Origin: Beijerinckiaceae bacterium | GTDB lineage: Bacteria; Pseudomonadota; Alphaproteobacteria; Rhizobiales; Beijerinckiaceae | Assembly (NCBI GenBank): GCA_030684835.1 | Contig: JAUXWZ010000131.1 | Coordinates: 1-64,000 of the forward strand | Direction: 5' to 3' | Length of the DNA stretch: 64,000 nt | Shown: positions 33,568 to 42,713 of the stretch, in pieces | Layout: every line of letters begins with the position of its first letter | How positions within the stretch are numbered: the first letter of the stretch is position 1 | Made by a program: the position numbers and the translations under genes | Notes under the pieces: generated by a model | What the model was told of the DNA's origin: nothing | What the model saw: the letters and a program-made list of their open reading frames with translations, nothing else | The model's database searches: none

Positions 33568-35766
33568 ATGACACAGAAACATAAGGGCGCAAACGGTGTT
33601 GCCGCCTTGCTGGCGCCCCGCAACGTGGCGATCGTTGGCGCTAGTGACAGAGCTGGAAGCTGGTCGATCACCGTCAACAATTCTCTCAAGCGTACCGGCT
33701 TCAGCGGACCTATTTATCCAGTTAACCCTCGCAGCGAAACCGTTTGGGGCGGGGAGACCTGCTACAAGGATCTGGCGTCCTTGCCCGAGGCGCCTGACCA
33801 CGTTGTGGTGCTCGTGCCGGGTCGCGCGGTGATCGACACGATCCGCGACGCCGGCAAGGCGGGCGCGCGCAGCGCAACTATTTTCTCCGCCGGCTTTGGC
33901 GAAGGCGGCGACGAGGAAGGCCGCAAACTCGGCGCGGAGCTTGCCGCAGCCATCGAGGAAGCGCAGATGGCCGTGTCGGGCCCTAATTGCCTCGGCAATC
34001 TGGCCGCGCCATCCAGCTTTATGACACTGACCGACAGGCGTATTCGCGATTTAAAACGCGGGCCAGTAGCGATTTTCGGCCAAAGCGGCGGCATTGTCAC
34101 CGCGATCTATCGTTCGTTGACCAACCGCGGAATTCAGCCCGGCTACGCGCTGACCGTGGGCAACGAAGCTGGCCTCAACGCGGCCGATTACATCGAATAC
34201 TTCACGCAGGATGCTGACACCTCCGTCATCGCCTGTTTCATAGAGGCGATCCGCGAACCGGAGCGTTTTCGCGCAGCGTGCATGGCCGCGCGCGATGCTG
34301 GCAAGCCTGTCGTTGCGATGAAAATTGGCGGTTCGGAAGCCAGCCGCAAGGCCGCGTTGGCGCACACTGGTTCGCTGGCCGGATCATTGCAATGTTTCGA
34401 TGCAGTCGCGGAGGCTATTGGCGTCATCCGCGTCGACACAATCGACGACATGACCGAGGTCGTGGAAGCGTTGACGCACGGCAAGCGCCCCAATGGCGCG
34501 CGCATCGGCGCCATCACATTCTCGGGCGGTCTGAAGGGATTGCTGCTGGAAGCCGCCGAACGGAATCGCGTCTCGTTTCCGCCCTTGCAGGAAGCAACGC
34601 TTGTGCGCCTGCGCGAAGTCCTTGGCATTGGCACGTCGCTGGGCAATCCGCTTGACGCAGGCTTCGCGGCTTTGTCGAGCAAGGAGGCCTATTTCAAGTG
34701 CATCGAGATCATGCAGGACGATCCCAATATCGACCAGATCGTCGTGCAGGAAGAATTGCCCACGGCTGACGGCGTGAACGACAAGGCCGCAAACCTGCGC
34801 GTCGTGAACGATATGGCGAACGCGCCTAACGCCAAACCCATCGCGGTCGTGTCCATGGCGTCTTACATGTACACCGACTACAGCCGCACCTTCCGCGAAG
34901 GCTTCATGCAATTGCCCGTCCTTCACGAGGTCGACAAGGCGCTGAAAGCGCTGCGGCGCGTGGGTGAATGGAATGTCTCGACGCTGCGCGCACAAAATGC
35001 GCCTGCGCCCGCCCGGACTTCCGCACCGCCCGAAGCTGCGGGGCTTCTGGCGCGCGCAACACTCTCGAGCGATGGCGCGCGCACGCTTGGCGAAGCGGAT
35101 TCAAAGGCCTTGCTCGCTGCCTATGGCGTCAAGGCACCGACGGAGACTTTCGCAAGTGACGCTGACGCCGCAATGGCGGCGGCAAAAGCTATCGGTTTTC
35201 CGGTTGTCCTGAAACTCGTTTCGCCGGACGTTCAGCACAAGACGGAGGTAGGTGGCGTGCTGGTCGGCATTGCCGATGAAGCTGCCGTGCGGGCGGGCTT
35301 TGCAAAGATCAAGGCGTCGCTTGCGGCCAAAGAGCCAAACGCCGCATTTGAAGGCGTTCTGGTGGCGCAGCAGATTGGCCGCGGCGTGGAGCTTGTCATT
35401 GGCGTGCAGCGCGATCCAGAAGTAGGCCCGGTTGTCATGTTCGGCTCGGGCGGCGTCCTCCTTGAGGTCGCGAAAGACGTTGCGTTTGGCGCTGTCCCTA
35501 TGACCCGCGAGGAAGCCTTGCGCCTTATCGAACGCACGGGCGCAGCCCGCCTGCTCGCAGGCTATCGCGGCGCCCCCGCGTGCGACATCGAAGCGGTCGC
35601 CGAGGCGATTTCGTCCGTGTCGCGCCTCGCCGCCGATTTCGCTGAAGATATCGAAAGCGTTGATGTCAATCCGCTCGTCGCGATACCCGGCGAACGCGGC
35701 GCACTGGCGCTCGACGCGCTGGTCGTCCTGCGCGACAAGACCGCAAACCAGGAGAGGGCGCCATGA
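33568..35766 (+). CDS. NDP-forming acyl-CoA synthetase, fused alpha-beta, copy 2
   Basis: A 732-residue paralogue of the protein at 27337 with the same domain order: CoA-binding (APRNVAIVGASDRAGSW), ligase core with His266 in LAHTGSLAGS, and ATP-grasp domain (FPVVLKLVSPDVQHKTEVGGV). It is colinear over its whole length with copy 1 but well diverged. GGAGACGGACAGGGA precedes ATG 33568, excluding the longer frame that overlaps binding protein 2. Its stop overlaps the start of the enoyl-CoA hydratase gene (ATGA), so the two products should be made together. Confidence 0.9.
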   Translation: MTQKHKGANGVAALLAPRNVAIVGASDRAGSWSITVNNSLKRTGFSGPIYPVNPRSETVWGGETCYKDLASLPEAPDHVVVLVPGRAVIDTIRDAGKAGARSATIFSAGFGEGGDEEGRKLGAELAAAIEEAQMAVSGPNCLGNLAAPSSFMTLTDRRIRDLKRGPVAIFGQSGGIVTAIYRSLTNRGIQPGYALTVGNEAGLNAADYIEYFTQDADTSVIACFIEAIREPERFRAACMAARDAGKPVVAMKIGGSEASRKAALAHTGSLAGSLQCFDAVAEAIGVIRVDTIDDMTEVVEALTHGKRPNGARIGAITFSGGLKGLLLEAAERNRVSFPPLQEATLVRLREVLGIGTSLGNPLDAGFAALSSKEAYFKCIEIMQDDPNIDQIVVQEELPTADGVNDKAANLRVVNDMANAPNAKPIAVVSMASYMYTDYSRTFREGFMQLPVLHEVDKALKALRRVGEWNVSTLRAQNAPAPARTSAPPEAAGLLARATLSSDGARTLGEADSKALLAAYGVKAPTETFASDADAAMAAAKAIGFPVVLKLVSPDVQHKTEVGGVLVGIADEAAVRAGFAKIKASLAAKEPNAAFEGVLVAQQIGRGVELVIGVQRDPEVGPVVMFGSGGVLLEVAKDVAFGAVPMTREEALRLIERTGAARLLAGYRGAPACDIEAVAEAISSVSRLAADFAEDIESVDVNPLVAIPGERGALALDALVVLRDKTANQERAP

Positions 35767-36515
35767 CGGAAACGATCAGGGTTGAACAGAACCAGCGTGC
35801 AGTCGCCACCATCGTGCTCAATCGGCCTGATCGCGGCAATTCGTTCAACCAGCAAATGCTGGACGAATTGTATGGCGCGCTGAAAGGCCTCTCGCTGAAC
35901 GACAGCGTGCGCGTGCTCGTCTTGCGCGGCGAGGGCAAGCATTTTTGCACGGGCGCGGACATTGGGGGACGCGGTGAAGGCGGCGCCGGAATCACGCTTG
36001 GTCAAATGCTTGAGGCGCTCGACACGTTTTCCAAACCCACGATCTGCGTCGTGCAGGGCGGATGCATCGGCGGTGGGCTGGCCATGGCTGTTTGCTGCGA
36101 TGTGCTGATGGCGGAGGAGAGCGCGTTCTTCTCCGTGCCGGAATTGCGCGTTGGCATCGCGCCATCGCGCGAACTCTCCACCTATTTCATGCGCGCCATG
36201 GGCGCGCGGGATTTTCGCCGCTACGGGCTCTCGGGTGAGCGCTTCACCGCGGCGAAAGCGCTGCACATGGGGGTTGCGCACGAGGCGTATCCTGCAGGCG
36301 ACACAGACTCCCGCGTCGCGCGATTGATCGACAGTTTCCTTCAGGGCGCGCCCAAAGCGGCCGCCGAACTCAAGCGCCGCATCGCGCACATCGCATCCGG
36401 TGCGCCCGCGCCCAAGGAAGAAGAAAAGCGCGGGCTCGATCGTTCAGAAGAAGCGAAGGAAGGCGTCGCCGCCTTCAAGGAAAAGCGTCAGCCTGTCTGG
36501 TATCAGCCAGGCTGA
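35763..36515 (+). CDS. Enoyl-CoA hydratase/isomerase family protein
   Basis: A 250-residue crotonase-fold protein. The oxyanion-hole segments are HFCTGADIGG and GGCIGGGLAMAV, and the first catalytic Glu position is SVPELRVGIAP. The second Glu position appears as Ser-Arg (APSRELS), so simple hydratase chemistry is uncertain and isomerase, lyase or hydrolase activity is possible. GGAGAGGGCG precedes the ATG, which overlaps the synthetase stop by 4 bp. It closes the rightward operon and converges on Bug protein G. Confidence 0.88.
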   Translation: MTETIRVEQNQRAVATIVLNRPDRGNSFNQQMLDELYGALKGLSLNDSVRVLVLRGEGKHFCTGADIGGRGEGGAGITLGQMLEALDTFSKPTICVVQGGCIGGGLAMAVCCDVLMAEESAFFSVPELRVGIAPSRELSTYFMRAMGARDFRRYGLSGERFTAAKALHMGVAHEAYPAGDTDSRVARLIDSFLQGAPKAAAELKRRIAHIASGAPAPKEEEKRGLDRSEEAKEGVAAFKEKRQPVWYQPG

Positions 36516-36568
36516 CGCGTCATGCGCTGAACCTAATTGCAATCATCCGTCTTGTTCATGAGGCCTCC

Positions 36569-37651
36569 TCACGAACGGCCATCGAACAGGCGACGTGTAT
36601 TGTCACGCACCGTTTCCGGCGTCTTGTAGAAGCGTTCGACGATGGGCGCGATTTCCTCGGGCGACATGTAGGAAATTTCCGACTTCGTGCGCACGGCCTC
36701 TGACACAAGTTGCGGATCGGTCAAGGAATCCTTGAATCCCTTGCGCAGCGCCGCCAACCGGTCAGCTGGCACACCCGGCGTTGTGACGAACGGCCGACCA
36801 AATTTCCACGGCCCGAAGACAAGCTCCATCATGTTTTTCTGTTCATCGGTCTTGGCGACGCCGAAGGCGTTGGCCACGCCCGGCAGATCGGGGTGATTAT
36901 CAAGTGAGGTTTGCAGCAGAACCTTCATGTCTCCGGCCTTCAAGCGGTCCCACAGGCGCGCTTTTAGCGTGGTCACATTCAGCCCGCACATGCCGTCAGC
37001 TTCGCCCGCTTCCGCCGCCGTGATGGCGTTGGCGAGGCCGGGGTAGCCTGTGACGATTTTCCATCTCCAGCCAAAAAGCTCTTTCAGCGTGATCGCGTCG
37101 AGCGTGGAGCCTGACGAGGGGCCAACGCCCGCGATAACGAGTTCGCGCGACTTGCCCGCGAGGTCAGCGACCGTCTCGACCTTGGATTGCGGCCAGAAGG
37201 CGCAGGTTGAAACCTCGGAATTGGCCGAGCCAATCCATACGAATGAGCGCGAATCCCACTTGGCGACGTTGGGCGTGAGGAAGGGAGCCGTTGTCATCAC
37301 GGGGTTTATGATGCCGATGTTGGAGCCGTCGCGCGCGGCGGGGCCGAGCAGGTAATTCACCTGCGCAATGCCGCCCGCGCCCGGCATGTTCTTCACCACC
37401 AGATTGGGGTTGCCCGGCATGTGCCGCCCCATGTGACGCGAGACGAGGCGGCCGTAGAGATCAAACCCGCCGCCCGGCGTCGAGCCCACGTAAATCGAGA
37501 CTTCCTTACCCTTGTAAAAGGCCTCGAGCGGGTTGGCTTTCACCTTGCCCGGCGCGATCATTGCGAGCGCGGCTCCGCCAAGCGCGCAGACAGTCAGCAG
37601 GCGATATGCGGATAAGGGTAGGGGAAGCGAGCGAGAAGCTGGCTTGCGCAT
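36569..37651 (-). CDS. TctC/Bug-type binding protein G
   Basis: A 360-residue Bug protein with a long basic signal peptide starting MRKPASRSLPLPLSAYR and ending near VKANP. Family segments are GSTPGGGFDLYGRLVSRHMG, NMPGAGGIAQVNYLLGPAARDG and TPGVPADRLAALRKGF. GGAGG nine bases before ATG 37651 decides the start. It is a single gene, between the converging enoyl-CoA hydratase and the HxlR regulator, with 231 bp of non-coding DNA upstream. Confidence 0.92.
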   Translation of the reverse strand: MRKPASRSLPLPLSAYRLLTVCALGGAALAMIAPGKVKANPLEAFYKGKEVSIYVGSTPGGGFDLYGRLVSRHMGRHMPGNPNLVVKNMPGAGGIAQVNYLLGPAARDGSNIGIINPVMTTAPFLTPNVAKWDSRSFVWIGSANSEVSTCAFWPQSKVETVADLAGKSRELVIAGVGPSSGSTLDAITLKELFGWRWKIVTGYPGLANAITAAEAGEADGMCGLNVTTLKARLWDRLKAGDMKVLLQTSLDNHPDLPGVANAFGVAKTDEQKNMMELVFGPWKFGRPFVTTPGVPADRLAALRKGFKDSLTDPQLVSEAVRTKSEISYMSPEEIAPIVERFYKTPETVRDNTRRLFDGRS

Positions 37652-37882
37652 GAACAAAGCCTCCATTTGGCCGATTGGCCGTTCGTGGAAGCCCGCGAAC
37701 TGCGGATGCAAATGAGCGCGGGCGTTGCGGGCTGCTCCGCAATCGCCGTGCCACTCGCATTTGAAGGATTGTTTTCGTCTTGCGTGCTTCTGCTTTCACG
37801 CAACGGCGCCGCGCAATCGCGCGCTCGCGGCAAACAAGTGGCGCCCTTGAGATAACGCGCGCTTATGCTTCGCCGCGCGTGC

Positions 37883-38596
37883 TCAAGACGCAGCGCCGTC
37901 GGGTGCGAGCGCCTTCGGCGGCAGGGGGAAAAGGCTAAAGAACCGCGTCAGAATTGAGCGGTCGCCGCTCGCTTTGACCGCCCCGGCCGCTTCGAGCGCT
38001 TCAAGCGGTACGCCGCCATAGATCACGGCGGCGATGGAGCGCGCGTCGCCTTGCAGAATGGCTTCGTCGTCATCGTTTCGGCCGCGTGTGATCGTCATGA
38101 CGCCATTGTCGACCACTGCCTGAAACGACTCAAAGCCGATCCTCAATCCGATGCGAGCCGAAAAGCTTTTCGCATTCTCGGCGCAGAACATCGTGCGCAG
38201 TGAGAGGATGAGCGAGTTGGTGCTGAAGGCGAGCGTCGGATCGTGCAACGGCGAACGCGCGGCCCAGCGGCCCAGCGCCTGGAAAATGGGCTCGGCCTCG
38301 TAGCCCCAGTCCGTCAGTTCATACACGCGAGAGGCGGCAGGGGGCGGCAGTTCGCGCCGCACCGCGATGCCCGCCGCTTCCAGCCCCTCCAGCCGCTGCG
38401 TGAGCACGTTGGCGCTGATGCCCGGCAATGTGGCGCGCAGGTCGGTGAAACGTTTCGGTCCGAGCATGAGTTCTCGCATCACAAGCAGCGCCCATCGCTC
38501 GCCTACGAGGTCGAGCGCGTGAGCAGCGGCGCATGCATCGTCGTAGCTGCGCTTACGGGCAGGCTCTAGCGGGTGAGTTATTTTTTCTAATGACAT
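37883..38596 (-). CDS. HxlR-family regulator with C-terminal SCP2-like domain
   Basis: A 237-residue transcription factor. Residues about 15-105 are an HxlR winged helix (ALDLVGERWALLVMRELMLGPKRFTDL, then GISANVLTQRLEGLEAAGI). The C-terminal half (about 120-220) resembles a sterol-carrier-like domain (MTITRGRNDDDEAILQGDARSIAAVIYGG) that could bind a lipid or acyl ligand. It diverges from the VOC gene at 38660 across 63 bp, so it very likely controls that gene and itself. Such two-domain HxlR proteins are common in actinobacteria and rhizobia. Confidence 0.88.
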   Translation of the reverse strand: MSLEKITHPLEPARKRSYDDACAAAHALDLVGERWALLVMRELMLGPKRFTDLRATLPGISANVLTQRLEGLEAAGIAVRRELPPPAASRVYELTDWGYEAEPIFQALGRWAARSPLHDPTLAFSTNSLILSLRTMFCAENAKSFSARIGLRIGFESFQAVVDNGVMTITRGRNDDDEAILQGDARSIAAVIYGGVPLEALEAAGAVKASGDRSILTRFFSLFPLPPKALAPDGAAS

Positions 38597-38659
38597 TGTT
38601 GCAAATCGTAACGGGGTGCGGCACTATGGTCAAACATGGGGCGAATGAAAGGAAGCGCA

Positions 38660-39091
38660 ATGCCCAGAATGATTTTCGTCAACCTTCCGGTGAAGGACGT
38701 CCAGAAGTCTACCGATTTTTACATCGCGCTTGGCGCGACGAAGGACGAGAGGTTCTCGGACGAGACGGCAAGTTGCCTGGTGTTTTCCGAATCTATTTTC
38801 GTGATGGCGTTGAGCCACGAGAAGTTTGCCCAGTTTACGCGCAAGGCGATTGTCGACGCCAAACAGGCCACGGAAGTTCTGGTGGCTCTGTCGTGTGAGA
38901 GTCGCGACGAGGTCGATCAGACGATTGGTCGGGCGGTCGCGGCTGGTGGAAGCCCCGATGCCGGCCCCAAGCAGGATTTCGGCTTCATGTATTCCCGCAG
39001 TTTCGAAGATCTGGACGGTCACATCTTCGAACTGGTGTGGATGGACGTCGAGGCGGCGATGCGCGCCTTCGGCAAGGATAACGCAGTCTAG
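38660..39091 (+). CDS. VOC-family protein (glyoxalase/bleomycin-resistance fold)
   Basis: A 143-residue single VOC protein. It begins MPRMIFVNLPVKDVQKSTDF and ends with EDLDGHIFELVWMD, where the final Glu is the usual metal ligand. This type (YaeR/PhnB-like, 'lactoylglutathione lyase-related') forms homodimers; many have no assigned substrate. AAAGGAAG precedes ATG 38660. It is divergent from the HxlR regulator and 9 bp before the DUF1428 gene. Confidence 0.87.
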   Translation: MPRMIFVNLPVKDVQKSTDFYIALGATKDERFSDETASCLVFSESIFVMALSHEKFAQFTRKAIVDAKQATEVLVALSCESRDEVDQTIGRAVAAGGSPDAGPKQDFGFMYSRSFEDLDGHIFELVWMDVEAAMRAFGKDNAV

Positions 39092-39100
39092 GAGAACGTC

Positions 39101-39460
39101 ATGGCTTACGTTGATGGTTTTTTGGTTGCTGTGCCCAAGGACAACAAGGAGGCCTATCGCAGGATGGCGGAGACGGCTGGACCCGTCTTTCAGAAGTATG
39201 GCGCCCTGCGCATGGTGGAATGTTGGGGTGACGATGTGCCCGACGGCAAGACAACCGACTTTAAGCGCGCCGTGAAGCTGGAAGAGGCCGAACAGGTGGT
39301 GTTCTCTTGGATTGTCTGGCCGTCAAAGGCCGTTCGCGATGAAGGCATGGCGAAGGTGATGCAGGACCCCGCGCTCGAGGCCATGAAGGATATGCCCTTC
39401 GATGGACAGCGGATGATCTTTGGCGGTTTCGAAGTCCTCGTGGACATCGGCCGCGAGTAA
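39101..39460 (+). CDS. DUF1428 family protein (YbaA-like)
   Basis: A 119-residue protein of the DUF1428 family, a ferredoxin-like dimeric alpha/beta barrel with no known function. Diagnostic parts are MAYVDGFLVAVPKDNKEAYR, ECWGDDVPDGKTTDFKRAV and FSWIVWPSKAVRDEGM. It sits 9 bp after the VOC gene in the operon probably controlled by the HxlR regulator. VOC plus DUF1428 pairs are common in rhizobia. Confidence 0.9.
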   Translation: MAYVDGFLVAVPKDNKEAYRRMAETAGPVFQKYGALRMVECWGDDVPDGKTTDFKRAVKLEEAEQVVFSWIVWPSKAVRDEGMAKVMQDPALEAMKDMPFDGQRMIFGGFEVLVDIGRE

Positions 39461-39708
39461 AACATCGAGCGGGCCTGCGCGTCCGCTCAACTCATCCTGA
39501 TCGCGCCACTTGCGCCCGACCGACCCACCCCGATAATGTCTGTTCCAACATATCGGGAGGTAACCGTGAGCGCGGCGTCGGCTATGGCGTGCTCACTGCG
39601 CGTGCGACGTGACAAGCGTCCACACCCCAGCCTTTCCGAATGTTTGAAGAGCGCGGCGCCCTGGGCGCTGTGAATCCAGACCGGAAAATGCAGGCAGGGC
39701 GGACAGGT

Positions 39709-40548
39709 ATGTCGGATTGGGTGGAAATCAAAAGTTGGCCGGAACTCGTACTCGAGAGGCTTTCCGACGCAGGCGTCGCCCGCATCGTTCTCAACAGGCC
39801 GGAAAAGCGAAATTGCTGGAACCGGCCAATGTGTATGGCCTTCCTCGAATCGCTTGAGATCATTCGCGAGGACAAAAGCCTCAAGGTTGTCATCACCAAA
39901 GGCGCGGGCTCAGCGTTCTCGTCTGGCCTCGATCTGACTTTTCTTCGCGAAGTCTCTAACGGTCCCTTGCTCGACTGGGATCGTCCCAATCTCACCATTC
40001 GCATCGCGGAAGCCGTGCGCAATTTCCCGCGCATCTTCATCGCGCAAATTCATGGCTATTGCCTCGGCGGCGCACTGGGCATCGTCAATTGTCATGACCT
40101 CGTGATCGCAGCATCCGATGTCCAATTGGGCATGCCGGAAGTCATGCGGGGCAGCTTCGGCCAGCTGGTCACGTCAACGCTGGTTCACGCCGGCATACCG
40201 ATCAAAAAAGTGTCTTACATGGCGTTGATCGGGCGTAACCTCACGGGTGAAGAGGCAGACAAGCTGGGCATCGTTTCGCTTTCCGTCCCGCCAGAGGAAC
40301 TGGAAGCGCGGGTGGAAGAGATGGCGCGCGACATTGCGTCCCGGCATCTGGCGACACTGGAGCACCACAAGATCGCCATGCAGATGGACCGCGATCTGAC
40401 GCTCACGCAGGCGATTCAGCTCGATCAACTCGTCGGTCAGCGCCTGCGCCGCGCGATGGACCCGCTGGGCGATGTCGAGGGCTATCTGAAATCGCAAAAA
40501 GGCGCGCCCACTACTGACTATCGCAGGCCAGACGCCGATCGTTCGTAA
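39709..40548 (+). CDS. Enoyl-CoA hydratase/isomerase family protein
   Basis: A 279-residue crotonase-fold protein. Oxyanion-hole segments are AFSSGLDLTFL and HGYCLGGALGIV; the Glu position is LGMPEVMRGSFG. The C-terminus is long and helical. The region that usually gives the second Glu reads GSFGQLV, so the reaction may differ from hydration. The start at 39709 is the best by alignment of the family N-terminus, but its ribosome site (GGACAGG) is weak. It is followed 42 bp later by the third NDP-forming synthetase, the same pairing as at 33568-36515. Confidence 0.87.
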   Translation: MSDWVEIKSWPELVLERLSDAGVARIVLNRPEKRNCWNRPMCMAFLESLEIIREDKSLKVVITKGAGSAFSSGLDLTFLREVSNGPLLDWDRPNLTIRIAEAVRNFPRIFIAQIHGYCLGGALGIVNCHDLVIAASDVQLGMPEVMRGSFGQLVTSTLVHAGIPIKKVSYMALIGRNLTGEEADKLGIVSLSVPPEELEARVEEMARDIASRHLATLEHHKIAMQMDRDLTLTQAIQLDQLVGQRLRRAMDPLGDVEGYLKSQKGAPTTDYRRPDADRS

Positions 40549-40590
40549 CCGGCGCAAAGCGTCAACATATCAAAGAGGGGAAACGGTTTG

Positions 40591-42669
40591 ATGGGGGATG
40601 AGCAAGAGTTTCGCTCCGTAAAGACAGTGCTGAATCCAGATTCGGTTGCGATCGTCGGCGCGTCAGAGCGCGGGCGCTGGCCGCAGGACATTTTCAACGC
40701 TTCAGTCGAAGGGGGATATGCCGGCGACATCTATCTCATCAATCCTCGCCAGGCCGAGGTCTATGGCCGCAAGGCGTATCCGACGCTGAAAGACCTGCCG
40801 AAGACGCCAGATCACGCCATCGTCATTGTGCCCGGAGTTGCTGTGCCCGGAGTGCTGGAGGATGCGGCGGCTGTCGGCGTGAAGTCCGTGACGGTTTACG
40901 CTGGCGCGGTCGGCGACGGTGACAGCGAGGCCTCGCACGAACGCGGGCGCCTGGTGCGTGAGATCGTGCGCCGCACGGGTATTCGCGTCGCGGGGCCAAA
41001 TTGCATGGGCTCGTTCAGTTTCCGCGAAAAGCTATTCGCCTATCCCAACCCCGCTGTGGCCAAAACGCCGGCCGGGCCGGTCGCTGCGATTTTCCAGTCT
41101 GGTGGAACGCTGCAATTCTTTCTGGCCACCGGCGCGAGCAGGGGGTTGAATTTCTCCTACGGCGTATCTTCCGGCAACGAGCTGGATCTTGATCTTGCCG
41201 ACTATCTCAACTTCGTCGTGGACGATCCGCACACAAAGCAGATTGTCCTGTTCATTGAGGGAATCAGGCGCCCGCAGGCTTTCATGCGCGCGGCCGAGCG
41301 CGCGCTGATCGCGGGCAAGCCAATCATTGCGATCAAGACAGGCGCGACCCTCAAATCAGCGCAGGCAGCCGCCTCCCATACGGGCGCTGTTGCAGGCGAT
41401 TACTCCGGCTATCTCGCGATGTGCGAACGCTACGGCATTATCAACTGCCAGGAACTCGACCAATTGGTGGAAACGACGCTGGCGTTCCAAACCGGGCGTA
41501 TCCCTAAAGGCCCGCGTGTCGGCTGGATCACGACTTCGGGCGGCACGGTCGATCTTCTCTATGATGACGTCGAGCGCGAAGGCTCGGTGCTGCCGACCTT
41601 CGAGGAGACGACGAACGAGGCGCTAAAGCCCTTCATGCAGGAAGGCATCAAGCCAAAGAACCCGCTCGATACAGGCATCCCGACCAATCTCACCGACGCC
41701 GCAAATGTCTGTCGCGTCGTCATGAACGATCCCAACGTCGACATGATCGCGTGGGCCGGCCAATTGCCCGCGAACCTTGATCGGTGGAAGGGCGTCGAAG
41801 ACATGAAGGCGATGACGCAGGAAACCGATAAGCCCATCGTCGGCTTCTCGCGCATGGCCTATCCGCTCAGCAAGTTCGCGCTCGAAGGACAGGATCAGGC
41901 AGGCTTTCCCTTCCTTCAGGGCCTGCCGCAGTCGTGCCGCGCGTTGAACGCGCTGTGGTTCCATGCCGAACGTTCAGGCAAACCCGTCGCCGCGCCGCAG
42001 CCCGCGCCGTTCACGGAGATCAACGAGGAGAACCTTCTTCAGGCGCTCGCGTCGCGCGGCGTCAAGGGGCCGGCCAGTGCGTTCGCGCCCACGCAGGAGG
42101 ACGCCATGCGTGCGGCCGCCGCCATTGGCTTCCCGGTCGCATTGAAAATCGTCTCGCCGCAAATTCTGCACAAGACAGAGGTCGGCGGCGTGGCTCTTGG
42201 TCTGGCGTCACAGGCCGACGTGAAGCAGGCGGCCGAGCGCATGCTCGCCTCTGCCCGCCGCGCGCACCCGGACGCTACGATTGAAGGGTTCCTCGTTCAG
42301 GAGATGGCGTCGGGCGTCGAGGTGCTTGTTGGCGTGCGCGAGGATTCCCAATTCGGTCCGATGCTCGTGCTTGGCTCGGGCGGGGTGCTGGTTGAATTGA
42401 TGGCTGACGTGAATGTGCAGCTTCTGCCCGCCACGCGCGCGGGTATTGCGCACGCCATTTCGGGTCTCAAGCTGCAGAAGCTGCTCGACGGCTACCGTGG
42501 CGCGCCGCCAGCTGACGCGCAGGCTCTCTACGACGCGATTGAAGCCGTGGGCAAATTCTATCTCGACCATCGAGGGCGCATTGCCGACCTCGAGATTAAC
42601 CCGCTCATCGTGCGCCCGAACGGGCAGGGCGTGTGCGCGGTCGATATACGCACAATCTGGAAAGATTGA
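40591..42669 (+). CDS. NDP-forming acyl-CoA synthetase, fused alpha-beta, copy 3
   Basis: A 692-residue enzyme of the same type as the two upstream copies, but shorter and more divergent. CoA-binding domain: PDSVAIVGASERGRWPQ; phosphoryl-acceptor His263 in SHTGAVAGDYSG; ATP-grasp domain from FPVALKIVSPQILHKTEVGGV. GAGGGG precedes a TTG and the ATG at 40591; I use the ATG. It forms an operon with the enoyl-CoA hydratase before it and the Bug protein 44 bp after it, again linking uptake, CoA activation and a crotonase. Confidence 0.9.
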   Translation: MGDEQEFRSVKTVLNPDSVAIVGASERGRWPQDIFNASVEGGYAGDIYLINPRQAEVYGRKAYPTLKDLPKTPDHAIVIVPGVAVPGVLEDAAAVGVKSVTVYAGAVGDGDSEASHERGRLVREIVRRTGIRVAGPNCMGSFSFREKLFAYPNPAVAKTPAGPVAAIFQSGGTLQFFLATGASRGLNFSYGVSSGNELDLDLADYLNFVVDDPHTKQIVLFIEGIRRPQAFMRAAERALIAGKPIIAIKTGATLKSAQAAASHTGAVAGDYSGYLAMCERYGIINCQELDQLVETTLAFQTGRIPKGPRVGWITTSGGTVDLLYDDVEREGSVLPTFEETTNEALKPFMQEGIKPKNPLDTGIPTNLTDAANVCRVVMNDPNVDMIAWAGQLPANLDRWKGVEDMKAMTQETDKPIVGFSRMAYPLSKFALEGQDQAGFPFLQGLPQSCRALNALWFHAERSGKPVAAPQPAPFTEINEENLLQALASRGVKGPASAFAPTQEDAMRAAAAIGFPVALKIVSPQILHKTEVGGVALGLASQADVKQAAERMLASARRAHPDATIEGFLVQEMASGVEVLVGVREDSQFGPMLVLGSGGVLVELMADVNVQLLPATRAGIAHAISGLKLQKLLDGYRGAPPADAQALYDAIEAVGKFYLDHRGRIADLEINPLIVRPNGQGVCAVDIRTIWKD

Positions 42670-42713
42670 ACGACACAAAAAAGCGCGCGTGAGCGGGCAC
42701 AGGGAGGGACGTC

